A stretch of DNA of 64,000 nucleotides from Agromyces allii (GCF_009749385.1 NZ_WBIN01000006.1:124001-188000); one strand, 5' to 3'. Numbered from the stretch's first letter, positions 7,126-16,122 are shown. Notes: generated by a model from the letters alone, not told the origin. Program-made: numbers and translations.

Positions 7126-8667
7126 GTGAGCCTCGAATTCGACGCCAGCCGTGCCCGATGGATCGCCCGAGAGGAGCTCGCCGAGCGGATGATCCCGCTC
7201 ATCGGCGGCCTCTACCGTGAGCACGGGGTGGTCACCTCGATCCACGGCCGCCGGCTCATCAACCGCTCGCCGATCGAGCTGCTGAAGGCGCACCGGTTCG
7301 CACGCCAGGCCGGCGAGGTCGAGCTCGACCCCGCCGACACGATGCGCGTGCTCGAGGCGCTGCGCGAGATCGCGCCCGGCCCGGCCTCGATCGACGTGGC
7401 CCGTCTCGTGGCGCGGTACGCGGCATCCGGTGCGACCGGCGAGGGCGAGCGGATGCCGCTGGCCGACCTCCTGCGTCTCGAACTCGCCCCCGTGCTCGCG
7501 CCCGACACCGCCGACGGCACGGCCCGCCCGGTGCGCGAGGGCACCGACGTCGTGCTCTACGGCTTCGGCCGCATCGGACGCCTGCTCGCGCGCATCCTCA
7601 TCGCGCACGCGGGCGACGCCACCGGCCTGCGGCTGCGGGCCATCGTCGTGCGCAAGGGTTCGGCGAACGACCTCGTCAAGCGCGCGAGCCTGCTGCGCCG
7701 CGACTCGGTGCACGGCCCGTTCGCGGGCACCATCGAGGTCGACGAGCAGGCCAACACGATCCTCGCGAACGGCACGCTGATCCAGGTGATCCACGCGAAC
7801 GACCCCGCCGCGATCGACTACACGGCGTACGGCATCAGCGACGCGATCGTCGTCGACAACACCGGCCGCTGGCGCGACGAGGAGGGGCTCTCGCAGCACC
7901 TGCGCTCCACGGGCGTCGCGCGCGTGCTGCTCACGGCGCCGGGCAAGGGCGCGATCAAGAACATCGTGCACGGCATCAACGACGGCGACATCGCGGCGTC
8001 CGATCGCATCCTCTCGGCCGCCTCGTGCACGACGAACGCGATCACCCCCGTGCTGAAGGCCGTCGAAGACGCCTACGGCGTGGTGCGCGGGCACGTCGAG
8101 ACCGTGCACTCGTTCACGAACGACCAGAACCTCATCGACAACTTCCACGCGGGCGACCGCCGCGGGCGCTCGGCGGCCCTGAACATGGTGATCACCGAGA
8201 CCGGTGCGGCCAAGGCCGTCGCGAAGGCGCTGCCGTCGTTCGCCGGCAAGCTCACGGGCAGCGCGATCCGCGTGCCCACGCCCGACGTGTCGCTCGCCAT
8301 CCTCAACCTGCAGCTCGAGCGCCCGGCCTCGAAGGACGAGATCAACCGGTACCTGCGCCAGGTCTCGCTCACCTCGCCGCTGCGCCAGCAGGTGGACTAC
8401 ATCGAGTCGGCCGAGGTCGTCTCGACCGACTTCGTGGGCTCGAGCCGCGCGGGCATCGTCGACGGCCTCGCGACCATCGCCGACGGCACCGACGCCGTGC
8501 TCTACGTCTGGTACGACAACGAGTACGGCTACTCGTGCCAGGTCGTGCGCGTCATCGAGGCCATGGCCGGCACGCACCCCGTGGTGCTGCCCGCGCGCGA
8601 GCCGGTCGTGCTCGCCTCCGTCGTGCTCGACGACGTCGACGCCCCGGCGGAGCTTGTCGCCGGCTGA
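7126..8667 (+). CDS. Glyceraldehyde-3-phosphate dehydrogenase, long form
   Basis: A 513-residue GAPDH, well above the usual ~335. The first ~138 residues are an extra N-terminal region with no motif I know. The Rossmann fold starts at residue 141 (VVLYGFGRIGR), and the catalytic Cys is residue 301 in SAASCTTNAITP. The substrate-site segments TVHSFTNDQ and AALNMVITETGAA and the C-terminal WYDNEYGYSCQVVR are all present. Corynebacterium has a similar ~480-residue second GAPDH (GapB) that works in the gluconeogenic direction, so a gluconeogenic role is likely here; pckG at 17742 in the same window is compatible. It starts with GTG 7126 and is monocistronic, ending in a bidirectional hairpin at 8689. 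Confidence 0.9.
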   Translation: MSLEFDASRARWIAREELAERMIPLIGGLYREHGVVTSIHGRRLINRSPIELLKAHRFARQAGEVELDPADTMRVLEALREIAPGPASIDVARLVARYAASGATGEGERMPLADLLRLELAPVLAPDTADGTARPVREGTDVVLYGFGRIGRLLARILIAHAGDATGLRLRAIVVRKGSANDLVKRASLLRRDSVHGPFAGTIEVDEQANTILANGTLIQVIHANDPAAIDYTAYGISDAIVVDNTGRWRDEEGLSQHLRSTGVARVLLTAPGKGAIKNIVHGINDGDIAASDRILSAASCTTNAITPVLKAVEDAYGVVRGHVETVHSFTNDQNLIDNFHAGDRRGRSAALNMVITETGAAKAVAKALPSFAGKLTGSAIRVPTPDVSLAILNLQLERPASKDEINRYLRQVSLTSPLRQQVDYIESAEVVSTDFVGSSRAGIVDGLATIADGTDAVLYVWYDNEYGYSCQVVRVIEAMAGTHPVVLPAREPVVLASVVLDDVDAPAELVAG

Positions 8668-8688
8668 CCTCGCCCGGCTCGAGCATCG

Positions 8689-8725
8689 CGGATGCCGCGG
8701 GCCGACGTGCGGCCCGCGGCATCCG
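8689..8725. terminator. Bidirectional hairpin between GAPDH and the DUF1272 gene
   Basis: Perfect 16-bp arms (8689-8704 and 8710-8725) starting CGGATGCCGCGG enclose a five-base loop. It lies between two converging genes, so it can terminate both. It belongs to the CGGATGCCG palindrome family of this window. Confidence 0.75.
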
Positions 8726-8755
8726 TTCGTCCGTGGCTGTCGCCCGTGCCGGCCG

Positions 8756-9016
8756 TCAGGCCCGCGAGGCGGCGACCTTCTCGCGGCAGTCGGGCGTGAC
8801 GACCCGCACGGTCGACGCCGGGTTCTTCGCGAGGGCGCGCTCGGGTCGGATGGGCCGCACCGCGAGGTTGCCGCGGCAGTTGGGGCACCGGCGCTCGGGG
8901 AACGTCGCGGCGCAGTCGGCGCACCAGGTGCACTCGAAGGTGCAGATGTAGACCTCGGGGTCGTCGACGGCGAGGTCGCGGTCGCAGCATTCGCAGTTCG
9001 GGCGGAGTTCAAGCAT
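8756..9016 (-). CDS. DUF1272 family small zinc-ribbon protein
   Basis: An 86-residue protein whose first 55 residues carry nine cysteines in zinc-ribbon spacing: CECC, then [11 protein letters not shown], then CPNC. This pattern and the opening [11 protein letters not shown] match DUF1272. The C-terminal 30 residues are basic, without motif. ATG 9016 overlaps the end of the OsmC gene by 8 nt, so it is translated as the third gene of a GntR-osmC-DUF1272 operon. The family has no established biochemical role; metal binding is inferred from the cysteines. Confidence 0.8.
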   Translation of the reverse strand: MLELRPNCECCDRDLAVDDPEVYICTFECTWCADCAATFPERRCPNCRGNLAVRPIRPERALAKNPASTVRVVTPDCREKVAASRA

Positions 9017-9548
9017 CGGCGGGGACCTTCGGTTCGAGGGCGGACGGTTCGGGGGCGGCCGACGGTTCCGCAGCGGCGGACGGCGCCGGCACGATCGTCG
9101 GCTCGTGCCGGATCGGCACGTTCACGGATCGGGCGATGAAGCAGAACTCGCCGACGCGCTCGTGCAGGGCCTCGGCGACGGCTGGGTCGCCGGCGGCGAT
9201 CGTGACGACCGGCCGCAGCACGACCTCGGCGAAGCGGCCCGCGCCGCTCGCCTCTTCGAGCATCGTGCCGCCGGGTGCGTCTTCGTAGCCCGTGACGACG
9301 ATGCCCGCCTCGGTCGCGAGGTGCAGGTACCAGAGCATGTGGCACTGGGCGATCGAGGCGACGAGGAGCTGCTCGGGGTTCCATCTCGTCGGGTCGCCGC
9401 GGAAGGCCGGGTCGCTCGATCCGGCGAGCTCGCCTGCGGTCGCGTGGCCGACGAGGTGGTCGCGAGAGTAGGCGCGGTAGCCGGCGGTGCCGCGGCCGAG
9501 GTCGCCGGTCCAGCGCAGCGTCAGGTCGTAGTGGTGCTCCCTGGTCAT
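9009..9548 (-). CDS. OsmC family peroxiredoxin-like protein
   Basis: A 179-residue OsmC/Ohr-fold protein. The family's first redox Cys is in [18 protein letters not shown] (about residue 79) and the second position is in [10 protein letters not shown]. OsmC proteins reduce organic or fatty-acid hydroperoxides using the Cys pair. The last ~25 residues ([19 protein letters not shown]) are a low-complexity Pro/Ala/Glu tail not typical of the family. ATG 9548 overlaps the TGA of the GntR gene (ATGA), so the two are translationally coupled and this protein is probably the regulator's target. Confidence 0.85.
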   Translation of the reverse strand: MTREHHYDLTLRWTGDLGRGTAGYRAYSRDHLVGHATAGELAGSSDPAFRGDPTRWNPEQLLVASIAQCHMLWYLHLATEAGIVVTGYEDAPGGTMLEEASGAGRFAEVVLRPVVTIAAGDPAVAEALHERVGEFCFIARSVNVPIRHEPTIVPAPSAAAEPSAAPEPSALEPKVPADA

Positions 9549-10174
9549 TCGGGCGTTCCTCTCACGGTGTCGATGGTGTGCTGCGCGTGCGCGACGGTCG
9601 CTCGGCGCGCCGCGTCGGCGTCGCCGGCGCGGATCGCCGCGAGGATCGCGCGGTGCTCGGCGTCGACCTGCTCGACGCGCGCAGGCTCGCGCAGACCGCT
9701 GCGGGTGGCGACCACGAGGCGATCCCACCAGGTGGCGAGCGTCTGCTCGACGACCGGGTTGCCGGCGAGGCGCGCGACGGCCTCGTGGAACTCGCGGTTC
9801 GCGTGCGTGGCCGTCGAGAGGTCGCCGGCCCGGGTGGCCGCATCGCTCGCGTCGGCGAGCGCGTCGAGCTCGGCGAGTCTGGCGGGGGCGATCTCGCCGT
9901 CGCCGACCCGCTCGGCGAGCCGACCGGCCGCCCAGCTCTCGAGTGCCGCCCGCGCCTCGAGCACGGCTTCGAGTTCGGCGGGCGGCAGCACGCGTACGCG
10001 CACGCCCCGGCCCTGCGCGTCGACGAGCCCGTCGCCCTCGAGCCGCGAGAGCGCCTCGCGCACGGGGGTGCGCGAGACCTGCAGCCGCGCCGAGAGCTCG
10101 GCCTCCGAGACCCGGCGGTCGGTGGGGATCTCGCCGTCGACGACGAGGCGTCGGAGTGCCGCGTACACGGTCAT
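9545..10174 (-). CDS. GntR family transcriptional regulator, FCD subfamily
   Basis: A 209-residue regulator. The winged HTH covers residues 1-65 ([16 protein letters not shown], then [32 protein letters not shown]). The FCD domain follows, with histidines in [22 protein letters not shown] and [14 protein letters not shown] 10174 is chosen since the HTH begins immediately after it. It is the first gene of the operon with osmC and the DUF1272 gene, and a 30-bp perfect palindrome lies 20 nt upstream, which suggests autoregulation. The ligand is unknown. Confidence 0.88.
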   Translation of the reverse strand: MTVYAALRRLVVDGEIPTDRRVSEAELSARLQVSRTPVREALSRLEGDGLVDAQGRGVRVRVLPPAELEAVLEARAALESWAAGRLAERVGDGEIAPARLAELDALADASDAATRAGDLSTATHANREFHEAVARLAGNPVVEQTLATWWDRLVVATRSGLREPARVEQVDAEHRAILAAIRAGDADAARRATVAHAQHTIDTVRGTPE

Positions 10175-10181
10175 GGGCTCA

Positions 10182-10223
10182 GTATTGCATGCGTTCAGCC
10201 GTATTGCATGCAATACGGCTGAA
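10182..10223. promoter_or_regulatory. 30-bp perfect palindrome plus extra half-site, candidate GntR operator
   Basis: Bases 10194-10223 form a perfect palindrome with core GTATTGCATGCAATAC (10201-10216) flanked by TTCAGCC and its complement. A further copy of the half GTATTGCATGC begins at 10182, 19 bp from the same word in the palindrome. The block lies just upstream of the GntR start, where an autoregulatory operator is expected. Read as RNA it would also fold, so a terminator role is possible, but no U-rich tail follows. Confidence 0.65.
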
Positions 10224-10232
10224 GGGGTTCTG

Positions 10233-10275
10233 CGACGGATGCCGCGGGTCGGCGTTCGGTCCGCGGCATCCGTCG
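10233..10275 (-). terminator. Hairpin downstream of the metalloprotease gene
   Basis: Perfect 15-bp arms at 10233-10247 and 10261-10275 (CGACGGATGCCGCGG) surround a 13-nt loop. It starts nine bases after the metalloprotease stop codon, in the right place to end that transcript. Confidence 0.7.
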
Positions 10276-10283
10276 TCTCGTGC

Positions 10284-12281
10284 TCAGCGGTTGAACACGC
10301 CCAGGTTCTCGAGCCGCAGACGGCCCACGGTCGTGACCTTCGTCGCGTCGAACGGCCTCGTCGCGACGGACTCTCCGACCCGCAGCCCCTCCTGCACCTT
10401 GAGGGTCTCGGCCGTCTTGAGCGCCTCCGCCGCCCGCAGCTGCTCCGCGATCCGCAGGCCCTCGGTCACCTTGAGGGTCTCGGCCCGCTGGAGCGCCTCG
10501 GCGGCCGCAGCACGCTCGAGCACGACCGCGTCGCCGAACTCGATCTGGAGGCGCGTGATGTCGCGCGGGTCGAACTTCGGATCGGGCGTCGGCTTCTCGA
10601 ACTCCCCGGGCTTCACGCGGATGTCGAGATCCTTGATGCGCCGGGTCCAGCAGGCGATGACCTTCGGGAAGTCGTCGCCGTTGTACCCCTCGAACCAGCC
10701 CTCGGCCTCGAAGCGCGTCTGACCGATCGCCGCGCCGATCTGGTCCGCGACCGTGCACACCACGTCGGCGCCCAGGCGGATGCCCCCTGGCGAGGTCAGC
10801 CCGAGCTCGAACGTGACCGGGTCGATCGTGTAGTCGACCGCGAACGTCGACCCGTCGAAGGGCACCTGCACGACGCCGCTCCCGCCGGTTACGGGGACGC
10901 CACCGACCGTCCAGGTCGCCGTCGGCGCGGTCGCGGCGGGTTGCCCGATCCCGCCGAAGCCGACCGTCGAGACCGTGAAGATCTCGAGCGTGGAGGTCGC
11001 ATACGTGCCGCGGCGGACCGTGTCGCCGCACGGCGTCTGCTCGGTGGTCTCGGTGCCGACGACGCCGAGCGTGTCCTCGGAGCGGAGGCGCGACGCCACG
11101 GTCACGGTGCGGTTCGCCGGCCCGTTCGAGACGCGCAGGTCGACCCACGTCCGGTCGGGATCCACGCCCACGATCGTGACGGTGAGGTTGCTCGAGTCGA
11201 CCGCCACGTCGGTGTCGATCGAGTTGAGCGGCACGACGCCGCGGTACCAGATGCGCGGACCCGTGCCCGGGACATCCGTCAGCGAATGCACCACCACGCC
11301 CTCGCGCGACAGGTCGGTGCCCACGGGGTCGAGGCCGGCGTCCCATCCGGTGGCCGTGCGGAACTCGACGTAGATGCGGCCCAGTCCGCTCGCCGGCTCG
11401 CCCGCGGGGTGGAGGATGAGCAGCGTCGGCTGGCGACCGGAGCCCTGGCGCGCGACATCCGCCGAAGCGCTGCGCAGCCGCACCGAGACGGGGCCCGACG
11501 TCGGGAACGGGCGCTCGACGACCGAACCGGCCATCGCGTCGGGCAACTGCCGGTGCAGGTGCGCGCGCGAGAGGTTCGGGCCGGCCGAACCGAACGCGCC
11601 GGGTGTCGGCCATCCGGTCACGGCCGGGATGCTGCGTGTCGGCGTCGACCGCCAGAGCGGGCCGGTGCCGAGCCACCTCGAGCCGAACGAGGCCGACGAC
11701 ATGAGGTCGAAGGGGGAACCGTACACGGGGTCGGCGACGATGGTCGCATCCTTCGGATCCCAGTCGGCGCCGTTGTTCAGCAGGCCGTAGCTGTGCTCGA
11801 ACCCGAGCACGTGACCGACCTCGTGGCACATGAACGTGTGGTTACCGGTGGCGGCCGCGATCACCGCGACCGGGAACCCGCGCACGGTCGTGGCGCCGGC
11901 ATCGAAGTTCTGCGCGATGGTGGCGGGTTCGCCTGGCAGCCCCGCCTTCGGGTTCGGGATCTGGCGGGTGCCGGGGTACATGAGCACGACGACGCCCTGG
12001 AACCCGGCCAGGGGGTCGCTTCCGGGGAACTTCGCGCGCAGCGCGTCGATCGCGAGCTCGGCCTGCTTCGCGCGCGAGACGTCGTCGCCGAGGCTCACGA
12101 CGACCCACGGCATGAGCGCCGAGTCGACGAAGTCGAGGTGCTTGCGGGTGGTGTCCTCCCAGTAGCGGAGGACCGAGTTGGAGCCGACCATGAACAGGTC
12201 GATGAACGGGCGGTCGTCGACCGGGGGAGCGGCACTCTCGTGGCGGGCCCTGATGACGGCGAGTTTCGTGGGCTTGGTCAT
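10284..12281 (-). CDS. Metzincin-type (matrixin-like) zinc metalloprotease with repetitive C-terminus
   Basis: A 665-residue protein. The zinc site is [11 protein letters not shown] at about residue 153, the full HExxHxxGxxH metzincin motif, and [15 protein letters not shown] some 45 residues later supplies the Met-turn. Residues ~235-500 look like beta-rich domains with no motif I recognise. Residues ~590-645 are a charged helical segment with a 24-residue repeat (AETLKV-EGLR repeated), encoded by an exact 19-base DNA repeat at 10395 and 10467. The start is ATG 12281 with GGAGGA seven bases upstream. The N-terminus ([15 protein letters not shown]) has no signal peptide or membrane segment, which is odd for this protease class. 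Substrate and location are unknown. Confidence 0.75.
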   Translation of the reverse strand: MTKPTKLAVIRARHESAAPPVDDRPFIDLFMVGSNSVLRYWEDTTRKHLDFVDSALMPWVVVSLGDDVSRAKQAELAIDALRAKFPGSDPLAGFQGVVVLMYPGTRQIPNPKAGLPGEPATIAQNFDAGATTVRGFPVAVIAAATGNHTFMCHEVGHVLGFEHSYGLLNNGADWDPKDATIVADPVYGSPFDLMSSASFGSRWLGTGPLWRSTPTRSIPAVTGWPTPGAFGSAGPNLSRAHLHRQLPDAMAGSVVERPFPTSGPVSVRLRSASADVARQGSGRQPTLLILHPAGEPASGLGRIYVEFRTATGWDAGLDPVGTDLSREGVVVHSLTDVPGTGPRIWYRGVVPLNSIDTDVAVDSSNLTVTIVGVDPDRTWVDLRVSNGPANRTVTVASRLRSEDTLGVVGTETTEQTPCGDTVRRGTYATSTLEIFTVSTVGFGGIGQPAATAPTATWTVGGVPVTGGSGVVQVPFDGSTFAVDYTIDPVTFELGLTSPGGIRLGADVVCTVADQIGAAIGQTRFEAEGWFEGYNGDDFPKVIACWTRRIKDLDIRVKPGEFEKPTPDPKFDPRDITRLQIEFGDAVVLERAAAAEALQRAETLKVTEGLRIAEQLRAAEALKTAETLKVQEGLRVGESVATRPFDATKVTTVGRLRLENLGVFNR

Positions 12282-12372
12282 GCGCCGATCCTCCGGTGCG
12301 ACCCGGGGAGCGGGATCAGGAGCAGCCCTGAGTTCGGGATGGGCGCCGCACCCGCCGACGTAGGCTTGGCGC

Positions 12373-13548
12373 ATGAGCGCCGAAGCCGTCATCGTCGATG
12401 TGATCCGCACCCCAGTGGGGCGCGGCAAGCCGGGCGGCCGGCTCTCGGGCGTGCATCCGGTCGACCTGCTGGCGGGTGTGCTCGACACGCTCGTGAACCG
12501 CAACGACCTCGATCCGGGGCTCGTCGACGACGTGATCGGCGGATGCGTCAGCCAGGTCGCCGAGCAGTCGTACAACGTGACCCGCAACGCCGTGCTGGCC
12601 GCGGGGTTCCCCGAACACGTGCCGGGCACGACGATCGACCGCCAGTGCGGATCGAGCCAGCAGGCCGCGACGTTCGCCGCGCAGGCCGTGCTCGCCGGAC
12701 AGGCCGACATCGTCATCGCGTGCGGCGTCGAGTCGATGAGCCGCGTGCCGCTCGGCTCGAGTGCGGCGGGCGCCGACCCGTACGGCAGCCGCATCCGCTC
12801 GCGCTATCCCGACGGCCTCGTGAACCAGGGCGTCTCGGCCGAGCTCATCGCCGCGAAGTGGGGTCTCTCGCGCGCCGAACTCGACGCCTACGCGGCTCGC
12901 TCGCACGCGCTCGCCGCAGCCGCCGGCGCATCGGGTGCCTTCGCGACCGAGGTCGTGCCCGTGCCCGGCGTCGACGGCCTCGCCGACGAGACCGTGCGCC
13001 CCGGCACGACCGCCGACGGGCTCGCGGGCCTCAACCCGGCGTTCCGCACCGACGCGCTCGCCGAGCGGTTCCCCGACCTCGACTGGCGCATCACGCCGGG
13101 CAACTCCTCGCCGCTCACCGACGGAGCCTCGGCCGCGCTCATCATGAGCGCCGACGCCGCGTCGAAGCTGGGCTTGGAGCCCCGGGCGAGGTTCCGGTCG
13201 TTCGCCGTCGTCGGCAGCGACCCGCTGTACATGCTCACGGGCGTGATCCCGGCGACCGCGCGGGTGCTCGCGCGAGCGGGCCTCGGCCACGACGACATCG
13301 ACGCCTACGAGGTCAACGAGGCGTTCGCGTCGGTGCCGCTCGCCTGGCTCGCCGAGACCGGCGCCGACCCAGCGAAGCTCAACCCCCGCGGCGGCGCGAT
13401 CGCCCTCGGCCACGCGCTCGGCTCCTCGGGCACGCGCCTGCTCACGACCCTCGTGAACCAGCTCGAGGCCACCGGCGGGCGCTACGGGCTGCAGACCATG
13501 TGCGAGGGCGGCGGCATGGCCAACGCGACGATCATCGAACGGCTCTAG
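12373..13548 (+). CDS. Acetyl-CoA C-acyltransferase (thiolase)
   Basis: A 391-residue thiolase that cleaves 3-oxoacyl-CoA with CoA in beta-oxidation-type pathways. The nucleophile is Cys92 (DRQCGSSQQ); the NEAFA motif, the active-site His347 ([14 protein letters not shown]) and the general-base Cys377 (CEGGGMANA) are all intact. The sequence is closer to degradative FadA-type enzymes than to biosynthetic acetoacetyl-CoA thiolases, which is a judgement from overall appearance. ATG 12373 is 92 nt from the divergent protease gene. It is followed by a 21-bp inverted repeat and an SDR dehydrogenase gene, and the pair likely performs the last two steps of one beta-oxidation pathway. Confidence 0.92.
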   Translation: MSAEAVIVDVIRTPVGRGKPGGRLSGVHPVDLLAGVLDTLVNRNDLDPGLVDDVIGGCVSQVAEQSYNVTRNAVLAAGFPEHVPGTTIDRQCGSSQQAATFAAQAVLAGQADIVIACGVESMSRVPLGSSAAGADPYGSRIRSRYPDGLVNQGVSAELIAAKWGLSRAELDAYAARSHALAAAAGASGAFATEVVPVPGVDGLADETVRPGTTADGLAGLNPAFRTDALAERFPDLDWRITPGNSSPLTDGASAALIMSADAASKLGLEPRARFRSFAVVGSDPLYMLTGVIPATARVLARAGLGHDDIDAYEVNEAFASVPLAWLAETGADPAKLNPRGGAIALGHALGSSGTRLLTTLVNQLEATGGRYGLQTMCEGGGMANATIIERL

Positions 13549-13589
13549 CGAACGCCGACCCACCCGATCCGACCCGCACCACCCCTCGA

Positions 13590-13640
13590 TCGGTCGCATG
13601 TGGTCGGAATGATGGGCGTATTCCGACCACATGCGACCGA
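13590..13640. repeat. Perfect 21-bp inverted repeat between thiolase and SDR genes
   Basis: Arms at 13590-13610 and 13620-13640 are perfectly complementary (TCGGTCGCATGTGGTCGGAA is the first 20 bases) and enclose the nine-base loop GATGGGCGT. It ends 27 nt before the SDR start. It may be an operator of the SDR gene or an intercistronic attenuator. No U-run follows. Confidence 0.7.
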
Positions 13641-13667
13641 ACGAACGAACGAAAGGACCCCGAACCC

Positions 13668-14459
13668 ATGCAGCTCACCGACGCAGGCGCGATCGTCACC
13701 GGAGGCGCCTCCGGGCTCGGGCGGGGCACGGCCGCCGTGCTCGCCGCCGCCGGCGCCGAGGTCGTCATCCTCGACCTCCCGGGCTCGCCCGGCGAGCAGA
13801 CCGCTCGAGAACTCGGCGATCGCGTGCGCTTCGCTCCGGCGGACGTCACCGACGAGGCCTCCGTGCAGGCCGCGATCGACCTCGTGCAGGAGCGTGCGCC
13901 GCTCCGCGTGGCGGTGAGCTGCGCGGGTGTCGCGACGGCGGGCCGCACCGTCGGGCGCGACGGTCCGCTCGCGCTCGACGCGTTCGAGCGGACCATCCGC
14001 ATCAACCTCATCGGCACGTTCAACGTCGCGCGGCTCGCGGCGGCCGCGATGTCGGCCAACGAGCCCGTCGCCGTGCAGGCCCTGCCGGGGGTGCCCGAGA
14101 CCGCCGAGCGCGGGGTCATCGTCAACACCGCCTCGGTGGCCGCGTTCGACGGCCAGATCGGCCAGGCCGCCTACTCGGCCTCGAAGGGCGGCGTATCAGC
14201 CATGACCCTCCCGCTCGCGCGCGACCTCTCGAAGCTGCTCATCCGGGTCGTCACGATCGCGCCGGGCATCATGCAGACGCCGATGATGGCGGGCATGCCG
14301 CCCGAGGTGCAGGCCTCCCTCGAGGAGCAGATCCCGCACCCGTCGCGCATGGGCACGCCCGCCGAGTACGCGGCCCTCGTGCGGCACATCGTCGAGAACC
14401 CGCTGCTGAACGGCGAGACGATCCGGCTCGACGGGGCGATCCGCATGGGGCCGAAGTAG
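13668..14459 (+). CDS. SDR family 3-hydroxyacyl-CoA dehydrogenase-like oxidoreductase
   Basis: A 263-residue short-chain dehydrogenase. The nucleotide-binding motif is [10 protein letters not shown] at residues 11-20 with an acidic residue after beta-2 (VVILDLPG), favouring NAD. The catalytic set is the Ser in [13 protein letters not shown] and YSASK at 169-173. The insert around [20 protein letters not shown] resembles type II (HSD10-like) 3-hydroxyacyl-CoA dehydrogenases. With the thiolase upstream this gives the last two steps of beta-oxidation. ATG 13668 follows AAAGGA with suitable spacing. The exact acyl chain is unknown. Confidence 0.88.
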   Translation: MQLTDAGAIVTGGASGLGRGTAAVLAAAGAEVVILDLPGSPGEQTARELGDRVRFAPADVTDEASVQAAIDLVQERAPLRVAVSCAGVATAGRTVGRDGPLALDAFERTIRINLIGTFNVARLAAAAMSANEPVAVQALPGVPETAERGVIVNTASVAAFDGQIGQAAYSASKGGVSAMTLPLARDLSKLLIRVVTIAPGIMQTPMMAGMPPEVQASLEEQIPHPSRMGTPAEYAALVRHIVENPLLNGETIRLDGAIRMGPK

Positions 14460-14496
14460 CGGGTCGAACCTGCGCCCGCCGCACGCACGGCGAACA

Positions 14497-14534
14497 CGAC
14501 GAGGGGCGGATGCCGCGGCATCCGCCCCTCGTCG
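14497..14534. terminator. 38-bp perfect palindrome, bidirectional terminator
   Basis: The 19-base arms meet without a spacer; the left arm begins CGACGAGGGGCGGATGCCG at 14497. It lies midway between the SDR gene and the converging membrane protein gene. As RNA it would fold into a GC-rich stem on either strand. Confidence 0.75.
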
Positions 14535-14565
14535 CATGCCGGTGTCCGAGGCCGGCGGTCGGCCC

Positions 14566-15582
14566 TCAGCGCCCGGTGCTGCGCTCGGCCGGACGCGGGC
14601 TGCGGTTGCCCGGGAAGTCGAGCGTGCCGCGGCCGCCGCCGCGCGCGGCCTTGACGATGCCGTCGATCGAGTCCCAGACGCAGGCGGCGACGACGCCCGC
14701 GACGAAGATCACCGACAGCACCCACTCCGCGTCGGCGTCGAGGTGCGGCTCGATCACCGCGAGGAACTCGGCGCTGACCAGGCGCCCCTCGACGAAGAGC
14801 CAGACGGCCGGAATCGCGAACGCGGCGTTCAGCACGACGTTGACGAGCGCGTTCGCCCAGTTCCAGTCGCTGCGGTAGATCCAGACGGCGAACGCGGCCT
14901 CGAGCGCGATGAGCGCGAACACGTACGGCAGCCAGAACGACCACAGGTCGGGTGCGAGCAGCGGCACCGCGGCGCGCTCGCCGTCGATCCACACCACGCC
15001 GAACTGCTGCCACACGAGGAATCCGGCGGCGATCGCGAGCCAGACCAGGCTCGCGATGAGGTCGGCGCGGCGGTGCGGGCGCCGCACCTCGGGCAGTTGC
15101 GGAAGGTGCTCGGGCGTCCAGCCGAGCTCGGCGTCGGTGCCCGTGCCGAACCGCTCGATCATGGCGAACACGGCGGTCGTCCAGAACGCGAGCTGCACGG
15201 CGACGTTGATGCCGATGCCGATCGCCGCGCCGATGACCTCCCACCCGCCGCCCGAGATCACGAGTCCGAGGGCGGCGGCCGCCGCGACGGTCGCGGGCAC
15301 GAACGACTCGAGGAAGAGCAGGAGCCGCTTCCAGATGAGGAAGTACCGCGGCCCGATGAGCACGAGCGGGCGGTCGCTGTACGTCGCCGCGAGCGATGCG
15401 GGGTGGCCGAGTTCGACGAGGGCGTCGCGCTCGGCGGTCTCGGGCGTCGAGGCGCCCGACTCGATGCGGGCGTCGATCGTGTCGGCGATGCGCTCGGCGA
15501 GGTCGCGGGAGAGGTCTTCGCGCTGCGCTGCGGGAAGGCTGCGCGTGGCCGCGAACAGGTAGCGGTCGGTGAGCTCGGTCAT
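14566..15582 (-). CDS. Membrane protein with N-terminal HAAS-type domain, partner of PadR regulator
   Basis: A 338-residue protein. The first ~80 residues (LTDRYLFAATRSLPAAQREDL, ERDALVELGHPASLAATY) resemble the HAAS signalling domain that commonly sits in proteins encoded next to PadR-type regulators. About seven hydrophobic segments follow, from residue ~90 (LLLFLESFVPATVAAAAALG) to the C-terminal VLSVIFVAGVVAACVW, and the protein ends in a basic tail. ATG 15582 overlaps the TGA of the PadR gene (ATGA). It is probably an integral membrane protein controlled with PadR; its activity is not known. Confidence 0.75.
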   Translation of the reverse strand: MTELTDRYLFAATRSLPAAQREDLSRDLAERIADTIDARIESGASTPETAERDALVELGHPASLAATYSDRPLVLIGPRYFLIWKRLLLFLESFVPATVAAAAALGLVISGGGWEVIGAAIGIGINVAVQLAFWTTAVFAMIERFGTGTDAELGWTPEHLPQLPEVRRPHRRADLIASLVWLAIAAGFLVWQQFGVVWIDGERAAVPLLAPDLWSFWLPYVFALIALEAAFAVWIYRSDWNWANALVNVVLNAAFAIPAVWLFVEGRLVSAEFLAVIEPHLDADAEWVLSVIFVAGVVAACVWDSIDGIVKAARGGGRGTLDFPGNRSPRPAERSTGR

Positions 15583-15953
15583 GATGCGTCTCCAGTGGTG
15601 TCCGGGCCGGTACTGCCGGCCTGGTCGGTCGTGAGTCCGCCGAGGGCGTCGTCGATGCGTCGCCAGTCGGACATGAGGGCGATCGCGAGCGCGTCGCCGG
15701 TGGGGCTCGTGCGGTAGAACTTGCGGGGCCTGGCCTCGTCGGTGTTCCACTCGCTCGTGAGCAGCGCCTGCTTCTCGAGGCGCCGGAGCAGCGGATACAG
15801 GGTGTTCGCGTCGACGAGGATGCCGAGGCCGTTCAGCGACTCGAGCAGCGCGTACCCGTAGTCGGGCGTGCGCAGCCGCACGAGGCACGCGAGCACGACG
15901 GTGCCGCGGCGCAGCTCCTGCAGGTGCGCGGTGGTCGTCTCATCGGGGTTCAT
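15579..15953 (-). CDS. PadR family transcriptional regulator
   Basis: A 124-residue regulator with the PadR winged helix: RRGTVVLACLVRLRTPDYGYALLE, then the VDANTLYPLLRRLEKQALLTSEW recognition and wing region and RKFYRTSPTGDALA. PadR proteins repress their own operon and release DNA when they bind a small molecule. It is translationally coupled to the HAAS membrane protein. An inverted repeat overlaps the ATG at 15951-15953, in line with autorepression. Confidence 0.92.
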   Translation of the reverse strand: MNPDETTTAHLQELRRGTVVLACLVRLRTPDYGYALLESLNGLGILVDANTLYPLLRRLEKQALLTSEWNTDEARPRKFYRTSPTGDALAIALMSDWRRIDDALGGLTTDQAGSTGPDTTGDAS

Positions 15954-15978
15954 GTGTCACACGATACTGTGTGACACA
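15953..15978. promoter_or_regulatory. Candidate PadR operator overlapping its start codon
   Basis: TGTGTCACA (15953-15961) and TGTGACACA (15970-15978) are perfect inverted arms with an eight-base spacer. The left arm abuts the PadR start codon, so a bound repressor would block transcription and initiation. PadR operators are usually of this ATGT/ACAT-like dyad type. Confidence 0.6.
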
Positions 15979-16045
15979 CACTATTGCAACGGTCACTTCA
16001 TCGTGACGGATGTCGCGGCGGCGCTCTGCCGCCACGTGCGCGGCC

Positions 16046-16122
16046 GAACTCCGGATGTCGCGGTCCCGCGTCCGGTGTGTCGCGCGACCGCGGCGGTGGG
16101 TCGACGTCCGCATCCGGAGTTC
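16046..16122. repeat. Inverted repeat with wide loop downstream of the RamB-like gene
   Basis: GAACTCCGGATG at 16046-16057 and its exact complement at 16111-16122 are 53 nt apart. A related pair occurs at 20325-20406, where arms also contain AACTCCGGA. Both lie at gene ends, so a structured 3' end or a dispersed repeat is possible. The rest of 15979-16160 shows no gene. Confidence 0.45.

Noticed and set aside
9105..13667. Long plus-strand frame joined in phase to the SDR gene
   Set aside because: Only the part from 13668 shows a real protein. The upstream part is antisense to osmC, GntR and the metalloprotease, and crosses the 21-bp inverted repeat; its composition is Arg-rich noise.
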